DNA of 21,652 nucleotides from Hydrogenophilales bacterium RIFOXYD1_FULL_62_11 (GTDB lineage: Bacteria > Pseudomonadota > Gammaproteobacteria > Burkholderiales > Thiobacillaceae): positions 26,766 through 48,417 of the forward strand of contig MGZO01000122.1 of assembly GCA_001802655.1 (NCBI GenBank), given 5' to 3'. Position 1 is the stretch's first letter; each line of letters opens with the position of its first letter. Below, piece after piece: positions 7,051 through 15,460 of this stretch. A program made the position numbers and the translations under genes. The notes beneath the pieces were generated by a model. That model made no database searches, was not told the origin of the DNA, and saw nothing but the letters and a program-made list of their open reading frames with translations.

Positions 7051-7996
7051 TGCGGAGTCGATGCCAGCGCCGGTCGATAGTCAGAAAAACAAGCAGATAG
7101 ATTGCGGCCGCAAGTATAAACAGTGATGCCGTGTGCTGCGGCACGCGCCACAGTACGAATGCCAGCACAGCACTTGCCAGCATCAACGCGTAGGCCGCCC
7201 AGGCCAGCTGGCGGTGCGACGCACCCAGCAACACCACGCGCTGATAATAATGCGAACGATGCGCCTGCCAGATTTTTTCGCCACGCAATCCGCGTCGTGC
7301 AAGTGTCACGCTGGCATCGACGATGAAGGGCGAAAACACCAGTAGCGGAAACAGCCACGGCCATACATTCTGCTGCGCGCCAAAAATGCCGAGCACCGCC
7401 GCCAGAAACCCCAAAGGAATCGATCCAGTATCACCCATGAATATCCGTGCGGGCGGAAAATTGAAGCGCAAAAATGCCAGCGCCGCCGCTGCAATCGCCG
7501 CGCACAATGCAGCGAGTTCCGGCGCATTGCCCAGCCACGCTGCCAGCGCCAGCGCGCCGAATCCGATTGCCGCCATGCCGCCCGCCAGCCCGTCCGCGCC
7601 ATCCATGAAATTGTAGAGATTAGTCATCCAGACAACGCCAAGCACCGCGCCCACTAGCGCCCATCCCGTCAGCCCAAGCGCCAACAAACATGCCGTGGCC
7701 GCAACAAAATGCGCAAGAAAGCGCAGCGCCACCGGCAAGCCACGCATGTCGTCCAGCAGTGACAGGGCAGCGAGGGAAAAGGCCGCCAACATTACCGGCA
7801 GCAAGATGCCGCCGGCCAACCACACGCTGGCCACCGCCACTCCCGCCATGATGCCCAGGCCACCCACGCGCGGCGTCGGCGTCTCGTGCAGCGAACGCGC
7901 ATTGGGATGGTCCATCGGCAGGCGACCGCGCCGCAGCAACCCGGCCAGCGCAAGCCAGCAAATGGCAAAGGAAGCAAGCACAACTAGCCAGTTCAT
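7040..7996 (-). CDS. wbpL: WbpL/WecA-type undecaprenyl-phosphate sugar-1-phosphate transferase
   Basis: A 318-residue polytopic protein with about ten hydrophobic segments. Motifs of the polyprenyl-phosphate N-acetylhexosamine-1-phosphate transferase family (glycosyltransferase family 4, MraY/WecA type) are in order: DDMRGLP (82-88, the Mg-binding DD), NLYNFMDGADGLAGG (126-140), FMGDTGSIPLG (186-196) and HRSHYYQR (246-253). It would transfer a HexNAc-1-phosphate, plausibly FucNAc-1-P or QuiNAc-1-P, to undecaprenyl phosphate to start the repeat unit in the inner membrane. It lies 1 base after the wbpK-like stop and overlaps wbpM by 11 bases. The wbpK-wbpL-wbpM order favours a WbpL role over WecA, but the sugar specificity is inferred. 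Confidence 0.92.
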   Translation of the reverse strand: MNWLVVLASFAICWLALAGLLRRGRLPMDHPNARSLHETPTPRVGGLGIMAGVAVASVWLAGGILLPVMLAAFSLAALSLLDDMRGLPVALRFLAHFVAATACLLALGLTGWALVGAVLGVVWMTNLYNFMDGADGLAGGMAAIGFGALALAAWLGNAPELAALCAAIAAAALAFLRFNFPPARIFMGDTGSIPLGFLAAVLGIFGAQQNVWPWLFPLLVFSPFIVDASVTLARRGLRGEKIWQAHRSHYYQRVVLLGASHRQLAWAAYALMLASAVLAFVLWRVPQHTASLFILAAAIYLLVFLTIDRRWHRLRNES

Positions 7997-7997
7997 T

Positions 7998-8918
7998 TTA
8001 GTGCCGCCACTGTTGCGACAATCCCGCTGCCATTGAATACGGCGGCCGCCAACCCAGGCGCGACCGGATCGCTGAACTATCCACGAACAACGAACCCGTT
8101 AGCCGCGCCACAGCAGCGCGCTTGCCCAGTAGCGTTCCTGCTGCTTCAAGCATCCACACCGGCATTGCCAGTAAATGTGCCGGACGTCCCAAAGCGCGCG
8201 CCACCGCACGGATCAACTCCGGCGTTGAAACTGGCTCACCATCATCCAGTAGAAAAGTCTGCCCTGCGGCAGCCGGGTGTTCCACACATACCCGGATCGC
8301 ATCGACAAAATTGCCCAAATACAACAGGCTGCGCCGATTGCGAATCGCCCCCAGCGGCAGCGGCCAGCCCCTTTTAACAATATGAATCAGCCGCTGGAAA
8401 TTCGCTTTCACTCCCGGCCCATACACCAGCGGCGGTCGCAGGATGACAACCTCCAGCCCGGTGTCTTCAGCAATCTGCCGCAAGCCCTGCTCGGCCTCCC
8501 ATTTGGAAATCGCATAGGCATCCTCGGGCGCGGGCCCATCAGTTTCACGATACGGCGTATCTCGCCCTTCGCCATTGACTTTGATGGTGCTGATGAACAC
8601 GAAACGCTTCACCCCAGCTTGTGCCGCCTGACGTGCAAGATTAAGCGTGGCCTCGGTGTTGGTTGCACGGTACAACGCCAGCGGGTTTTGTGATGTGTCG
8701 GTCATGACGTGGACACGGGCGGCAAGGTGGACGACTGCGTCACAACCGGCCAATGCGGCCATCCAGTCGGTTGCGCCGCCGATATCGCCTACGACAACCT
8801 CACCCGCAAAGCCAGATGCACCCCGCACAGCAGGCACCACAACATGCTCATGCGTATTGAGATAACCGCACAATGCACGGCCAACAAAGCCGCTCGCACC
8901 CGAAACCAGTACCTTCAT
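7998..8918 (-). CDS. NAD-dependent epimerase/dehydratase, WbpK-like reductase
   Basis: A 306-residue extended SDR protein. GASGFVG (7-13) binds NAD(P), HLAARVHVM follows near 64-72, Ser/Thr at STIKVNGE (110-117) and Tyr135-x3-Lys139 (YAISK) complete the catalytic set, then VILRPPLVYGPGVKANFQRL and YLGNFVDAI. These are typical of the WbpK/WbpV group, which reduces or epimerises UDP-4-keto-6-deoxy-GlcNAc to UDP-FucNAc or UDP-QuiNAc. The gene sits immediately upstream of the wbpL- and wbpM-like genes and overlaps the preceding glycosyltransferase as ATGA. A UDP-glucose 4-epimerase role is less likely given this context. The exact product is inferred. Confidence 0.87.
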   Translation of the reverse strand: MKVLVSGASGFVGRALCGYLNTHEHVVVPAVRGASGFAGEVVVGDIGGATDWMAALAGCDAVVHLAARVHVMTDTSQNPLALYRATNTEATLNLARQAAQAGVKRFVFISTIKVNGEGRDTPYRETDGPAPEDAYAISKWEAEQGLRQIAEDTGLEVVILRPPLVYGPGVKANFQRLIHIVKRGWPLPLGAIRNRRSLLYLGNFVDAIRVCVEHPAAAGQTFLLDDGEPVSTPELIRAVARALGRPAHLLAMPVWMLEAAGTLLGKRAAVARLTGSLFVDSSAIRSRLGWRPPYSMAAGLSQQWRH

Positions 8919-9664
8919 CTATGCAGAAACTCGAGCAACTTGGATGGATATTTTGAAAGAATTTTCAGGAGATTTGTTGGGATGTGATTCTCTCGACAAG
9001 CCTGCAACACCTCTCGATTAAGTAGAAGGGTATTGCGCCATCCCCCCGTGCTGATGCCACCAGTTCGCATCCGTACCAGCACCTCGGGGATATGGCGGTA
9101 GGCCAAGGTATTGCCATGAAACATCCTCGCTACCAACTCGAAATCACCCGCAATCCGGTAATGGGTTCGGAAAACCCCAAAGCGCTCATACAAATTGCGC
9201 TTCAAGAAAAGAGCTGGATGTGCAGGCATCCATCCCCAGGCTATGCGTTCCGGATGAAAACGATCTGAGCGGTAGCGGCGCAAGGGTTGATTGGGTCGGG
9301 CCTGATTCACGAACTCGGCATCGCCAAACAGGGCGTCGAGCTTCTGCTTTTCCATGATCGCTGACACCCGCGCCAGCACCCCGTTGTCCGCATAGACATC
9401 ATCAGCATTGAGAAAACCAATGACATCTCCCGTGACCAAACCCAGTCCCTTGTTCATGGCATCGTAAATGCCATGGTCCGGCTCGGAAATCAGCCGGGCA
9501 ACACGCTTTCCATGACGCTCGACTATCTCCAGCGTGCCATCCGTCGAAGCCCCATCCACCACGATGTGCTCTATGTCTGGGTGCGTCTGTGCAGCAACCG
9601 AAAGCAGTGTGTTCTCGATGGTTTGCGCACTATTGAAGCAGACAGTGATCACTGAAACCTTCAT
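8915..9664 (-). CDS. Glycosyltransferase family 2 (WcaE-like)
   Basis: A 249-residue GT-A glycosyltransferase. KVSVITVCFNSAQTIENTL opens the fold, followed by IEHIVVDGASTDGTLEIV, SEPDHGIYDAMNKGL and FLNADDVYADN, where the ADD is the metal-binding DxD-type motif. PAHPALFLKRNLYERFG and YRIAGDFELVARM are usual in polysaccharide-cluster GT2 enzymes, and the EPDHGIYDAMNKG block resembles colanic-acid WcaE-type proteins. ATG 9664 was chosen because it overlaps the previous stop as ATGA and begins exactly at the family's first strand; a 36-residue upstream extension would lie wholly inside the previous gene. Donor and acceptor are unknown. It is tandem with another GT2 gene (9661-10467). Confidence 0.9.
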   Translation of the reverse strand: MKVSVITVCFNSAQTIENTLLSVAAQTHPDIEHIVVDGASTDGTLEIVERHGKRVARLISEPDHGIYDAMNKGLGLVTGDVIGFLNADDVYADNGVLARVSAIMEKQKLDALFGDAEFVNQARPNQPLRRYRSDRFHPERIAWGWMPAHPALFLKRNLYERFGVFRTHYRIAGDFELVARMFHGNTLAYRHIPEVLVRMRTGGISTGGWRNTLLLNREVLQACRENHIPTNLLKILSKYPSKLLEFLHR

Positions 9665-10467
9665 TTGCCCAAGCCAGCACCACGACGCTTGATGCCACGA
9701 AGCACATACGAAAAATGACCGTCTGCCAGCGTCAAGAGCATCCGTCTGGCTCGATAAAGATTTTTTTTCCATCCAGGCTGTCCCCTGCCAGCGAGAATGC
9801 CGCGATATTCTTCATCAAACAGGGTCTGGCTACGGCTAGTCTTGGTCGCGTCGTGATAACGCAAGGCTCCTAAACATTCCTGCACATGTACAGCATGCTC
9901 AGTTTCCCTTAACACACGCAGAAACCATTCGTAGTCGAATCCATAATGTAGTGATTCATTGAGCCATCCGATTCTGGCATGCAGACTTCGCCGCCAAAAA
10001 GCAGCCTGATTGCTTAACACCATGCCCTCTGCAAGCAAGGATTCATAGGTTGGGCGTACATATATCAATTCCCGAATAACTTTATCCAACTCATCGATGA
10101 GGTTCATATCGCCGATGATCAATTCCGCTTGCGGATAGCGAATAGCGGCCTGCACCACCTGCATGAACGCATCAGGATAAAAAATATCATCCGAATTCTG
10201 CCAGCCGACCCAGTCACCCGTAGCCCTCTCCAGTCCCTTGTTTATGGCGTGAGCCTGCCCCCGATCGGATTCACTGACCCAATAGGCCAGCCTGTCAGCA
10301 TATTTCTGGATGATCTCTACGCTGCCATCAGTCGATCCGCCGTCAATAACAATGTATTCAAGATTGGGATAGCCCTGATCCAGCACCGAGCACATCGTCC
10401 GTTCGAGAAATTGCGCTTGGTTAAACGAAGGGGTGATTACGGAAATTCTGGGGTAGTGCTGGGACAT
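9661..10467 (-). CDS. Glycosyltransferase family 2
   Basis: A 268-residue GT-A enzyme: RISVITPSFNQAQFLERTM, then LEYIVIDGGSTDGSVEII, SESDRGQAHAINKGLERA and GWQNSDDIFYPDAF with the SDD metal-binding motif. The later block NQAAFWRRSLHARIG...DYEWFLRVL is standard in this subgroup. It probably adds one sugar of the lipid-linked repeat at the cytoplasmic face. ATG 10467 shares one base with the previous stop (TGATG); GTG 10470 is the alternative. An eight-A run in the coding strand (9761-9768) falls near the 3' end within GWKKNLY and could be prone to slippage. The specificity is unknown. Confidence 0.9.
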   Translation of the reverse strand: MSQHYPRISVITPSFNQAQFLERTMCSVLDQGYPNLEYIVIDGGSTDGSVEIIQKYADRLAYWVSESDRGQAHAINKGLERATGDWVGWQNSDDIFYPDAFMQVVQAAIRYPQAELIIGDMNLIDELDKVIRELIYVRPTYESLLAEGMVLSNQAAFWRRSLHARIGWLNESLHYGFDYEWFLRVLRETEHAVHVQECLGALRYHDATKTSRSQTLFDEEYRGILAGRGQPGWKKNLYRARRMLLTLADGHFSYVLRGIKRRGAGLGK

Positions 10468-11738
10468 CACAATGAACTGCTCTCTGATCGATTAGCCGTT
10501 TCGCCACCACTCTTGATCAATGACACTGCAAGGCCCGACACAAGCCAGAAACTTGCTGACATGAGATAGTTTCCTCCCGCCAATTCGATCATAAATAAAT
10601 AAGCCCAAAGCCCCAGAACGTACCAAGCCAATTCCCCTCTTACATCCGACTTACCTCTCACCAATCCGAAAAGCCTCCAAACCGACAACACAGCAATTCC
10701 CGTATAGAGGATTCCCCCGATAACGCCAAGCTCCGTGAAAGCTTGTAACACCGAATTGTGTGGATAGGCACCTGGAATGCCGGAGACCTCAGCAAAGCGC
10801 CCTGCACCTACCCCCACAACCGGGTTTGCAACGAACTCCCGTACGGCGGTGGCATACAATACTTTGCGCTGCTGGACTGACGACATCGACGACCAAGATT
10901 GATCGTTCCAGCTTGAAGCGCTTTCAGTAACAGGAGCCAGCAGAAACTTGGATGAACCTGGAGTAAGCAGGATCCCCGACACAATCACTGCACTACAGAG
11001 ATAGACGGCTAGCGCCATTCGTGCCCGCAGATTTTCTTTCGACAGGACAATCAAGACAGCCGAGACCAGAAGAGCTCCATAAAGGCCCGCGCGAGACTGC
11101 AAATCGACTAGCAGGGCAACCAACCACGGCAGCATAAATATGGCAGCCCAAGTTTTGACCGACACCTTATATCTCCGCGGATACGCTAAATATGCCACCA
11201 CTAGAACAAGCAGCATGCCCAACACATTGCTCGCAACGACAACACCGTGATCATATCCAAACAATGAAATGTAAGTCCTTAGCACTGACCTTCCGAAGGT
11301 GTCAGCAATCTCGGAGGACACAAGGACAGTTGCAACAATGCAGAGTGCGGTAAGGGCTGTGAAAAAGGCCCTGAGCTCTCGAAAATCAAGCAACCTCGAC
11401 ACGAAATAGGGCGCCACCATGAAAAACGGGGCATATTTTAGCCATGGATTTAAGCCATACAACGTAGCCGAAATACCTATGCCTGTTAGAAAAACTAGAA
11501 ACAGGATATCGACCTGGTCTAACTTAAATCTGCAGTAAGGCCGATTCGCCAAGGCAGTGGCAAGCAGCCATAGCACCAATAGTGCATAAAAAATACCCGT
11601 GATTAACTCAGAACGCCCCCCGAAGTGGCTGGGGAGAAAGTAATGAAAGAACACCAAATGGATAAGTGGCGCAACGATGAAGATCGCAAGAGGAATGGCT
11701 AGATTGCCCACTCTCAGTCCACCGAGCCATGGGTTCAT
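10467..11738 (-). CDS. O-antigen polymerase/ligase family membrane protein (Wzy/WaaL type)
   Basis: About 423 residues, largely hydrophobic, with roughly ten to twelve membrane segments. The periplasmic-loop signature of the Wzy_C domain is present: DLQSRAGLYGALL near 212-224, then ANPVVGVGAGRF (304-315) and AYPHNSVLQAFTELGVIGG (324-342), with His327 in the conserved PHN. This family holds both O-antigen polymerases (Wzy) and ligases (WaaL); sequence alone does not separate them. A wzx-type flippase in the same cluster and the position among glycosyltransferases favour Wzy. ATG 11738 was chosen for its ATGA overlap with the fkbM stop; an in-frame ATG at 11762 would overlap by 28 bases. The base composition is lower in GC than in the wbpKLM-like genes. 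Confidence 0.87.
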   Translation of the reverse strand: MNPWLGGLRVGNLAIPLAIFIVAPLIHLVFFHYFLPSHFGGRSELITGIFYALLVLWLLATALANRPYCRFKLDQVDILFLVFLTGIGISATLYGLNPWLKYAPFFMVAPYFVSRLLDFRELRAFFTALTALCIVATVLVSSEIADTFGRSVLRTYISLFGYDHGVVVASNVLGMLLVLVVAYLAYPRRYKVSVKTWAAIFMLPWLVALLVDLQSRAGLYGALLVSAVLIVLSKENLRARMALAVYLCSAVIVSGILLTPGSSKFLLAPVTESASSWNDQSWSSMSSVQQRKVLYATAVREFVANPVVGVGAGRFAEVSGIPGAYPHNSVLQAFTELGVIGGILYTGIAVLSVWRLFGLVRGKSDVRGELAWYVLGLWAYLFMIELAGGNYLMSASFWLVSGLAVSLIKSGGETANRSESSSL

Positions 11739-12463
11739 GGCCGGAAAAACAATCCATCCCACTGAAGTGTGCGGCCATTCGCCGGATCAACGAATACTGG
11801 TTGCAATGACCACAATACAAAACCTTCGGCCTCCAGACGGTCTATGCATTCCTTCCATAGACGCTGGCCTTCATACAACGGAACCAAGGATAGCTCCATT
11901 TGAATTCCGCGGACTTTTGGCAGTGTTGCAAGCGCCCCATCGAGGACATGCCATTCGTAACCCTGGGTATCTATTTTTAAAAACGGTGCCTTCGCGCCCT
12001 CGAAGTAGGGCAATACAGCTTCATCCACAGTGGTCAATGGGGCCGTCTCAGTGCCGAGATAGGTCGATTCAGGTGCCGCATTGCTATGGGTTGTAAGCAT
12101 GGGGAGGATCGAGCTACTGACTGAATTTCCAGAAATGTTTAGCTCGATCTCGCCAAGACGTTCACCCACCGCGCACCGCGAATGCACTTGCCAAGCTGAA
12201 TCATTATTGCTTGCCTGTAATAGCTGACAGTGAGCCATCGTCAGGGGCTCGAAGGAAACAATTCGGCCCGAATAACCACCTGCACGCAATTCCTTGGCGA
12301 ATTGACCGTCGTTAGCACCAATGTCGATAACAAGATCAATATTAAAAGCATGCAAGGCGGCCATCAGCCGCGCTAATGGGGAAGTTTCTGGTTGAAAGCG
12401 GTGAGCCTCAATACCCATCGCATTCAAAAATTTTTTGATACTTTGTTTTGCCGAGCGCAACAT
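11735..12463 (-). CDS. FkbM-family SAM-dependent methyltransferase
   Basis: A 242-residue protein with SAM-binding motif I LVIDIGANDGQFAKEL (44-59) and the FkbM hallmark FLKIDTQGYEWHVLDGA (161-177). The family methylates hydroxyl groups; in polysaccharide clusters it is taken to O-methylate sugars, but the target here is unknown. GAGG at 12469-12472 lies 5 bases before the ATG, a good ribosome binding site, and the gene follows a 49-base gap, so translation starts afresh here. It overlaps the wzy-like gene by ATGA. It is one of two FkbM proteins in the cluster (the other at 17956-18777); they share only the motifs, so a recent duplication is unlikely. Confidence 0.9.
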   Translation of the reverse strand: MLRSAKQSIKKFLNAMGIEAHRFQPETSPLARLMAALHAFNIDLVIDIGANDGQFAKELRAGGYSGRIVSFEPLTMAHCQLLQASNNDSAWQVHSRCAVGERLGEIELNISGNSVSSSILPMLTTHSNAAPESTYLGTETAPLTTVDEAVLPYFEGAKAPFLKIDTQGYEWHVLDGALATLPKVRGIQMELSLVPLYEGQRLWKECIDRLEAEGFVLWSLQPVFVDPANGRTLQWDGLFFRP

Positions 12464-12512
12464 TCCAACCTCGTTTCAATTGCTTACAGTTTGACAACAC
12501 CAGCTTGCATTG

Positions 12513-13469
12513 TTAAAACTGCTGCTCGTGGTGAATCATTTCTCGAACCACGTCCCGCATTTTCAAATGCGCTTCCCAATTCAACATATTTAGTGCCTTA
12601 CCTGCGTTCCCGCAACTGTGACGAATCTCTGATGGACGGAACAACTTTGGGTCTTGAACGACATGTTGGTGCCAGTCCAGCCCCACTTCCGAGAAGCTTG
12701 CTGCGACAAAATCTTCAAGAGAATTTGATTCGCCTGTTGCGATAACAAAATCTTCTGGTTTGTCTATTTGTAGCATTCGCCACATTGCATCGACATACTC
12801 TGGACTCCAGCCCCAATCTCGCTGGATACCCATATCTCCCAATACCAGCTTCTTATTGTCACCTCGGGATATCCTCACTGCCGCCTGAACAATCTTTCGG
12901 GTAACAAAGCGGGGTGGGCGCAGAGGTGATTCATGATTGAACAAAATTCCAGTACAGGCAAAGAGTCCATATGCAGCTCTGTAGTTAGCGACTAGCCAGT
13001 GAGCCGTCGACTTGGCCACCGCATAGGGGCTACGTGGCTGAAAGTGTGTGCCTTCGTCGGCAGCAAGACCACTGATCTCACCAAAACATTCGCTGGAGCC
13101 TGCGTTGTAGAAGCGGACAGGTGAGCCAAGAAAACGAATCACCTCAAGCAGGTTGAGCGTTCCTGTTGCAATACTCTCGAGTGTTTCTGCTGGTTGTTCG
13201 AAGGAAAGCCCGACGGAACTCTGGCCAGCCAAGTTGTAAATTTCGTCTGGCTCACTACGGCTGATCGCCTGCAACACACTTCTGAAGTCATTGGCAGCCA
13301 TAGAAACCGTTTTGACCCGATCTAATATCCCCAGGCGCGATAAATTCCCAAAAGTAGAGGCCTGTGCGTCACGCGACGTGCCCCATACTTCATAACCTTT
13401 TTCGAGCAGAAGACAAGCAAGATAAGCGCCATCCTGCCCAGAAACGCCGCATATTAGTGCTTTCCGCAT
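12513..13469 (-). CDS. GDP-mannose 4,6-dehydratase-like SDR (divergent Gmd paralogue)
   Basis: A 318-residue extended SDR, shorter than classical Gmd (about 345-370). Gmd-like blocks are GVSGQDGAYLACLLLEKGYEV (8-28, NADP-binding), DEIYNLAGQSSVGLSFEQP (75-93), YNAGSSECFGE (121-131; Ser where Gmd usually has Thr, plus Glu127), PRSPYAVAK with Tyr149/Lys153, and ACTGILFNHESPLR followed by FVTRKIVQA. Gmd converts GDP-mannose to GDP-4-keto-6-deoxymannose. The RRSSSFNT-type loop of classical Gmd is replaced by TSRDAQASTFGN. With an apparently normal gmd at the right edge, this copy may act on another nucleotide sugar or catalyse a different step. AGG lies 8 bases before the ATG. It sits 13 bases after a family 4 glycosyltransferase. 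Confidence 0.82.
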   Translation of the reverse strand: MRKALICGVSGQDGAYLACLLLEKGYEVWGTSRDAQASTFGNLSRLGILDRVKTVSMAANDFRSVLQAISRSEPDEIYNLAGQSSVGLSFEQPAETLESIATGTLNLLEVIRFLGSPVRFYNAGSSECFGEISGLAADEGTHFQPRSPYAVAKSTAHWLVANYRAAYGLFACTGILFNHESPLRPPRFVTRKIVQAAVRISRGDNKKLVLGDMGIQRDWGWSPEYVDAMWRMLQIDKPEDFVIATGESNSLEDFVAASFSEVGLDWHQHVVQDPKLFRPSEIRHSCGNAGKALNMLNWEAHLKMRDVVREMIHHEQQF

Positions 13470-13482
13470 ATTCGATACCTAT

Positions 13483-14616
13483 TCAAGCCAGCTTCCTGTA
13501 AATATCGAGCGTTTCAGCAGCGCAGCGATCCCAAGAGAACCATCTCAGGCGTGCCCGCCCCTTTTCGATTAATGCCTTGCGCCGGCTTTCCGAGCCGACA
13601 ATGCACTCAATAGCGGCACGCATGGAATCAACATCACCTGGGTCGAAATATTCACCAGCATCGCCCACAACCTCAGGGATCGAACTGGTATTACTACAAA
13701 CGACGGGGCAATCATGTGACATTGCTTCCAACGGAGGAATGCCAAATCCTTCATAAAGTGAGGGAAATATAAATGCGCTGGCGCGTTCGTAGAGAATAGC
13801 CAACTGTTGATCATCGCCACCCAATTGCGTGACTTGCCCCCTATCTAGTCCTAGCGTGCGCATCATTTCCAACTCATCCGCGAGAAATCCCCCGCCCCCA
13901 AAACAGATCAGTTCATATCCCGCTTTCAGTTGAGGGGATGTGCCATAAGCCTCAAGCAGTCGAAGAAAATTTTTGTAACCACCCCGATTGCCGACATATA
14001 GCAGGAAGGGTTTACGCGCAGTGAACATGGGTTCCTCGACCCGCACTCCAGCAACATTCATCAAGTCGAATCCCAAATAAATCACTGAGGTTTTATCAGG
14101 GGGCAGTCCGAGAATTTCAATCGCGTCACGCCGCGTGGATTCGGAAATGCAGATAACGTGATCCGCGCGCTCAGCCGCTTGCGCCTTGTATCGGGCAGTT
14201 TTGTCTGCGTGCGGGAAGCTCGACGCAAACTTTTCATGAATCATGTCGTAAATAGTCAGTACGCGCCGCGCACGCCGTGGCCCAAGCCGGTAGGGCGAGA
14301 AATACGTTTCATGCACAATATCGGGCTTCATGACACGGAGCATCCAATCACCCATAATCAAGCCCAGCCCTCGTAGCGCTAGACGTGAGTAATTTACGCC
14401 GCGACTTGTCTGGAATCGGTCTGTATTCGGCGCGCGAAATCCAGCCACGATGCCTCGTGGAACATGCGAAAGATACGCATTAATGTGCATTGGAGCAGTA
14501 ATGGAAACCTGGACGCCTGGAGTTTTTGCAATACGGGGGGCAATTTCGCAAAAATAACGTGAAACGCCACCATAAACCTGCGCGCAGAATATCTGCGAAT
14601 CAAAGGCAATTTTCAT
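13483..14616 (-). CDS. Glycosyltransferase family 4 (mannosyltransferase-like)
   Basis: A 377-residue GT-B enzyme. The N-terminus has FDSQIFCAQVYGGVSRYF, usual in the WbpY/WbaZ/MtfB-type group, then DIVHETYFSPYRL and VLTIYDMIHEKF. The C-terminal half has FLLYVGNRGGYKNFLRLLEAY, QLAILYERASAFIFPS and the E-x7-E motif EGFGIPPLE (289-297), then AMSHDCPVVCSNTSSIPEVVGDAGEYFDP. This group often uses GDP-mannose or GDP-rhamnose, which would suit the adjacent gmd-like gene, but that link is inference. The ATG at 14616 follows a 19-base gap and has only a weak ribosome binding site. Confidence 0.92.
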   Translation of the reverse strand: MKIAFDSQIFCAQVYGGVSRYFCEIAPRIAKTPGVQVSITAPMHINAYLSHVPRGIVAGFRAPNTDRFQTSRGVNYSRLALRGLGLIMGDWMLRVMKPDIVHETYFSPYRLGPRRARRVLTIYDMIHEKFASSFPHADKTARYKAQAAERADHVICISESTRRDAIEILGLPPDKTSVIYLGFDLMNVAGVRVEEPMFTARKPFLLYVGNRGGYKNFLRLLEAYGTSPQLKAGYELICFGGGGFLADELEMMRTLGLDRGQVTQLGGDDQQLAILYERASAFIFPSLYEGFGIPPLEAMSHDCPVVCSNTSSIPEVVGDAGEYFDPGDVDSMRAAIECIVGSESRRKALIEKGRARLRWFSWDRCAAETLDIYRKLA

Positions 14617-14635
14617 CGATTCAACACCAATCAGA

Positions 14636-15460
14636 TCAGCCGATTTTCTGTAGCATCAACTGATGGTCACTCATTGTTTTTGACCCTAGGCGACGGCGTA
14701 TCCACCACGGTGCAATGCGCGAAGCCCAGCGACCTGTCACAGCGCTGAGCAGACGTTCATTTACTGCCACCTTGGAGAGAATGTGAATTCCATTGGCGCT
14801 GGAAAACTGAAGACCCAGCCTTGCGCCTAATGTCTCCAAAGTCCTTCTCTGGAAAAATCCAATATGTTGGCCAGTGGCGAATGCGTAGTACCACCAGTCT
14901 CCAGGTTTAGGCGGAGACCCCTCGTATAACTCGGTGGTAAACACCAGGATTTGTGCACCGGAATAGGCCAGCGTTTCTTCAATGAAAGCTGCCGGATCCG
15001 TAAGATGTTCAAACACTTCTATCGCTGTTACTGCGCGGCAAGACCCAATGGTCTGGCTGTATTCGAAGCCTGGAACGAGCAAGTTATTGCAGTACCTGTC
15101 AGACCAATAAAAATCAAACCCCAGGTCACGCATCAACCGGGTCAACATACCGTATCCACCTGCCGCATCCAGATAACGACCTTCGCCGCGCTCGCCCAGA
15201 ACCCAATAAAGCACCCCGGCCAGCTTGCATGCGATGGAAAAGTTTCTCATCACCAATCCGGTGTCAGCTGCAGCAATCGCGCTCGAATAGGATTCTTCAA
15301 GCCAATGTGGTTCATGGGCACGTAGGAAGCCACACCTGTCACAGACTTCGTATTGAGCCCGATATTTTCCGAGAACCTGCGCCGTGAAACTGATTTCCAT
15401 CGAACCTGTACAGACCGGGCATGCCATACCCAGATCCGAGGCATGAATTGGGGCCGTCAT
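14636..15460 (-). CDS. Class I SAM-dependent methyltransferase with N-terminal zinc-ribbon motif
   Basis: 274 residues. Two CxxC pairs at 14/17 (ACPVC) and 40/43 (VCDRC) suggest a small N-terminal zinc ribbon, common in sugar C- or O-methyltransferases of polysaccharide clusters. The SAM-binding strand reads YLDAAGGYGMLTRLMRDLGF, a slightly altered motif I, and AVTAIEVFEHLTDPAAFIEE is the usual motif II region. The C-terminal part has GQHIGFFQRRTLETLGARLGL, common in this family. The substrate is unknown. ATG 15460 was chosen for its ATGA overlap with the preceding glycosyltransferase stop; a 19-residue upstream extension to 15517 would lie inside that gene. Confidence 0.85.
   Translation of the reverse strand: MTAPIHASDLGMACPVCTGSMEISFTAQVLGKYRAQYEVCDRCGFLRAHEPHWLEESYSSAIAAADTGLVMRNFSIACKLAGVLYWVLGERGEGRYLDAAGGYGMLTRLMRDLGFDFYWSDRYCNNLLVPGFEYSQTIGSCRAVTAIEVFEHLTDPAAFIEETLAYSGAQILVFTTELYEGSPPKPGDWWYYAFATGQHIGFFQRRTLETLGARLGLQFSSANGIHILSKVAVNERLLSAVTGRWASRIAPWWIRRRLGSKTMSDHQLMLQKIG

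Noticed and set aside
9094..9101. GGCGGTAG, the core of the ops/JUMPstart element, on the plus strand
   Set aside because: It lies inside a glycosyltransferase gene and points against the direction of the operon; a chance match.
9665..9772. 36-residue N-terminal extension of the GT2 protein
   Set aside because: It lies wholly inside the preceding glycosyltransferase gene and is not family-like; the ATGA-coupled start at 9664 fits better.
12513..13469. Calling the gmd-like gene an Rmd (GDP-4-keto-6-deoxymannose reductase)
   Set aside because: Its motifs (GQDGAYL, NLAGQSSVGLSFEQP, GILFNHESPLR) follow Gmd, not the Rmd pattern; kept as a divergent Gmd.
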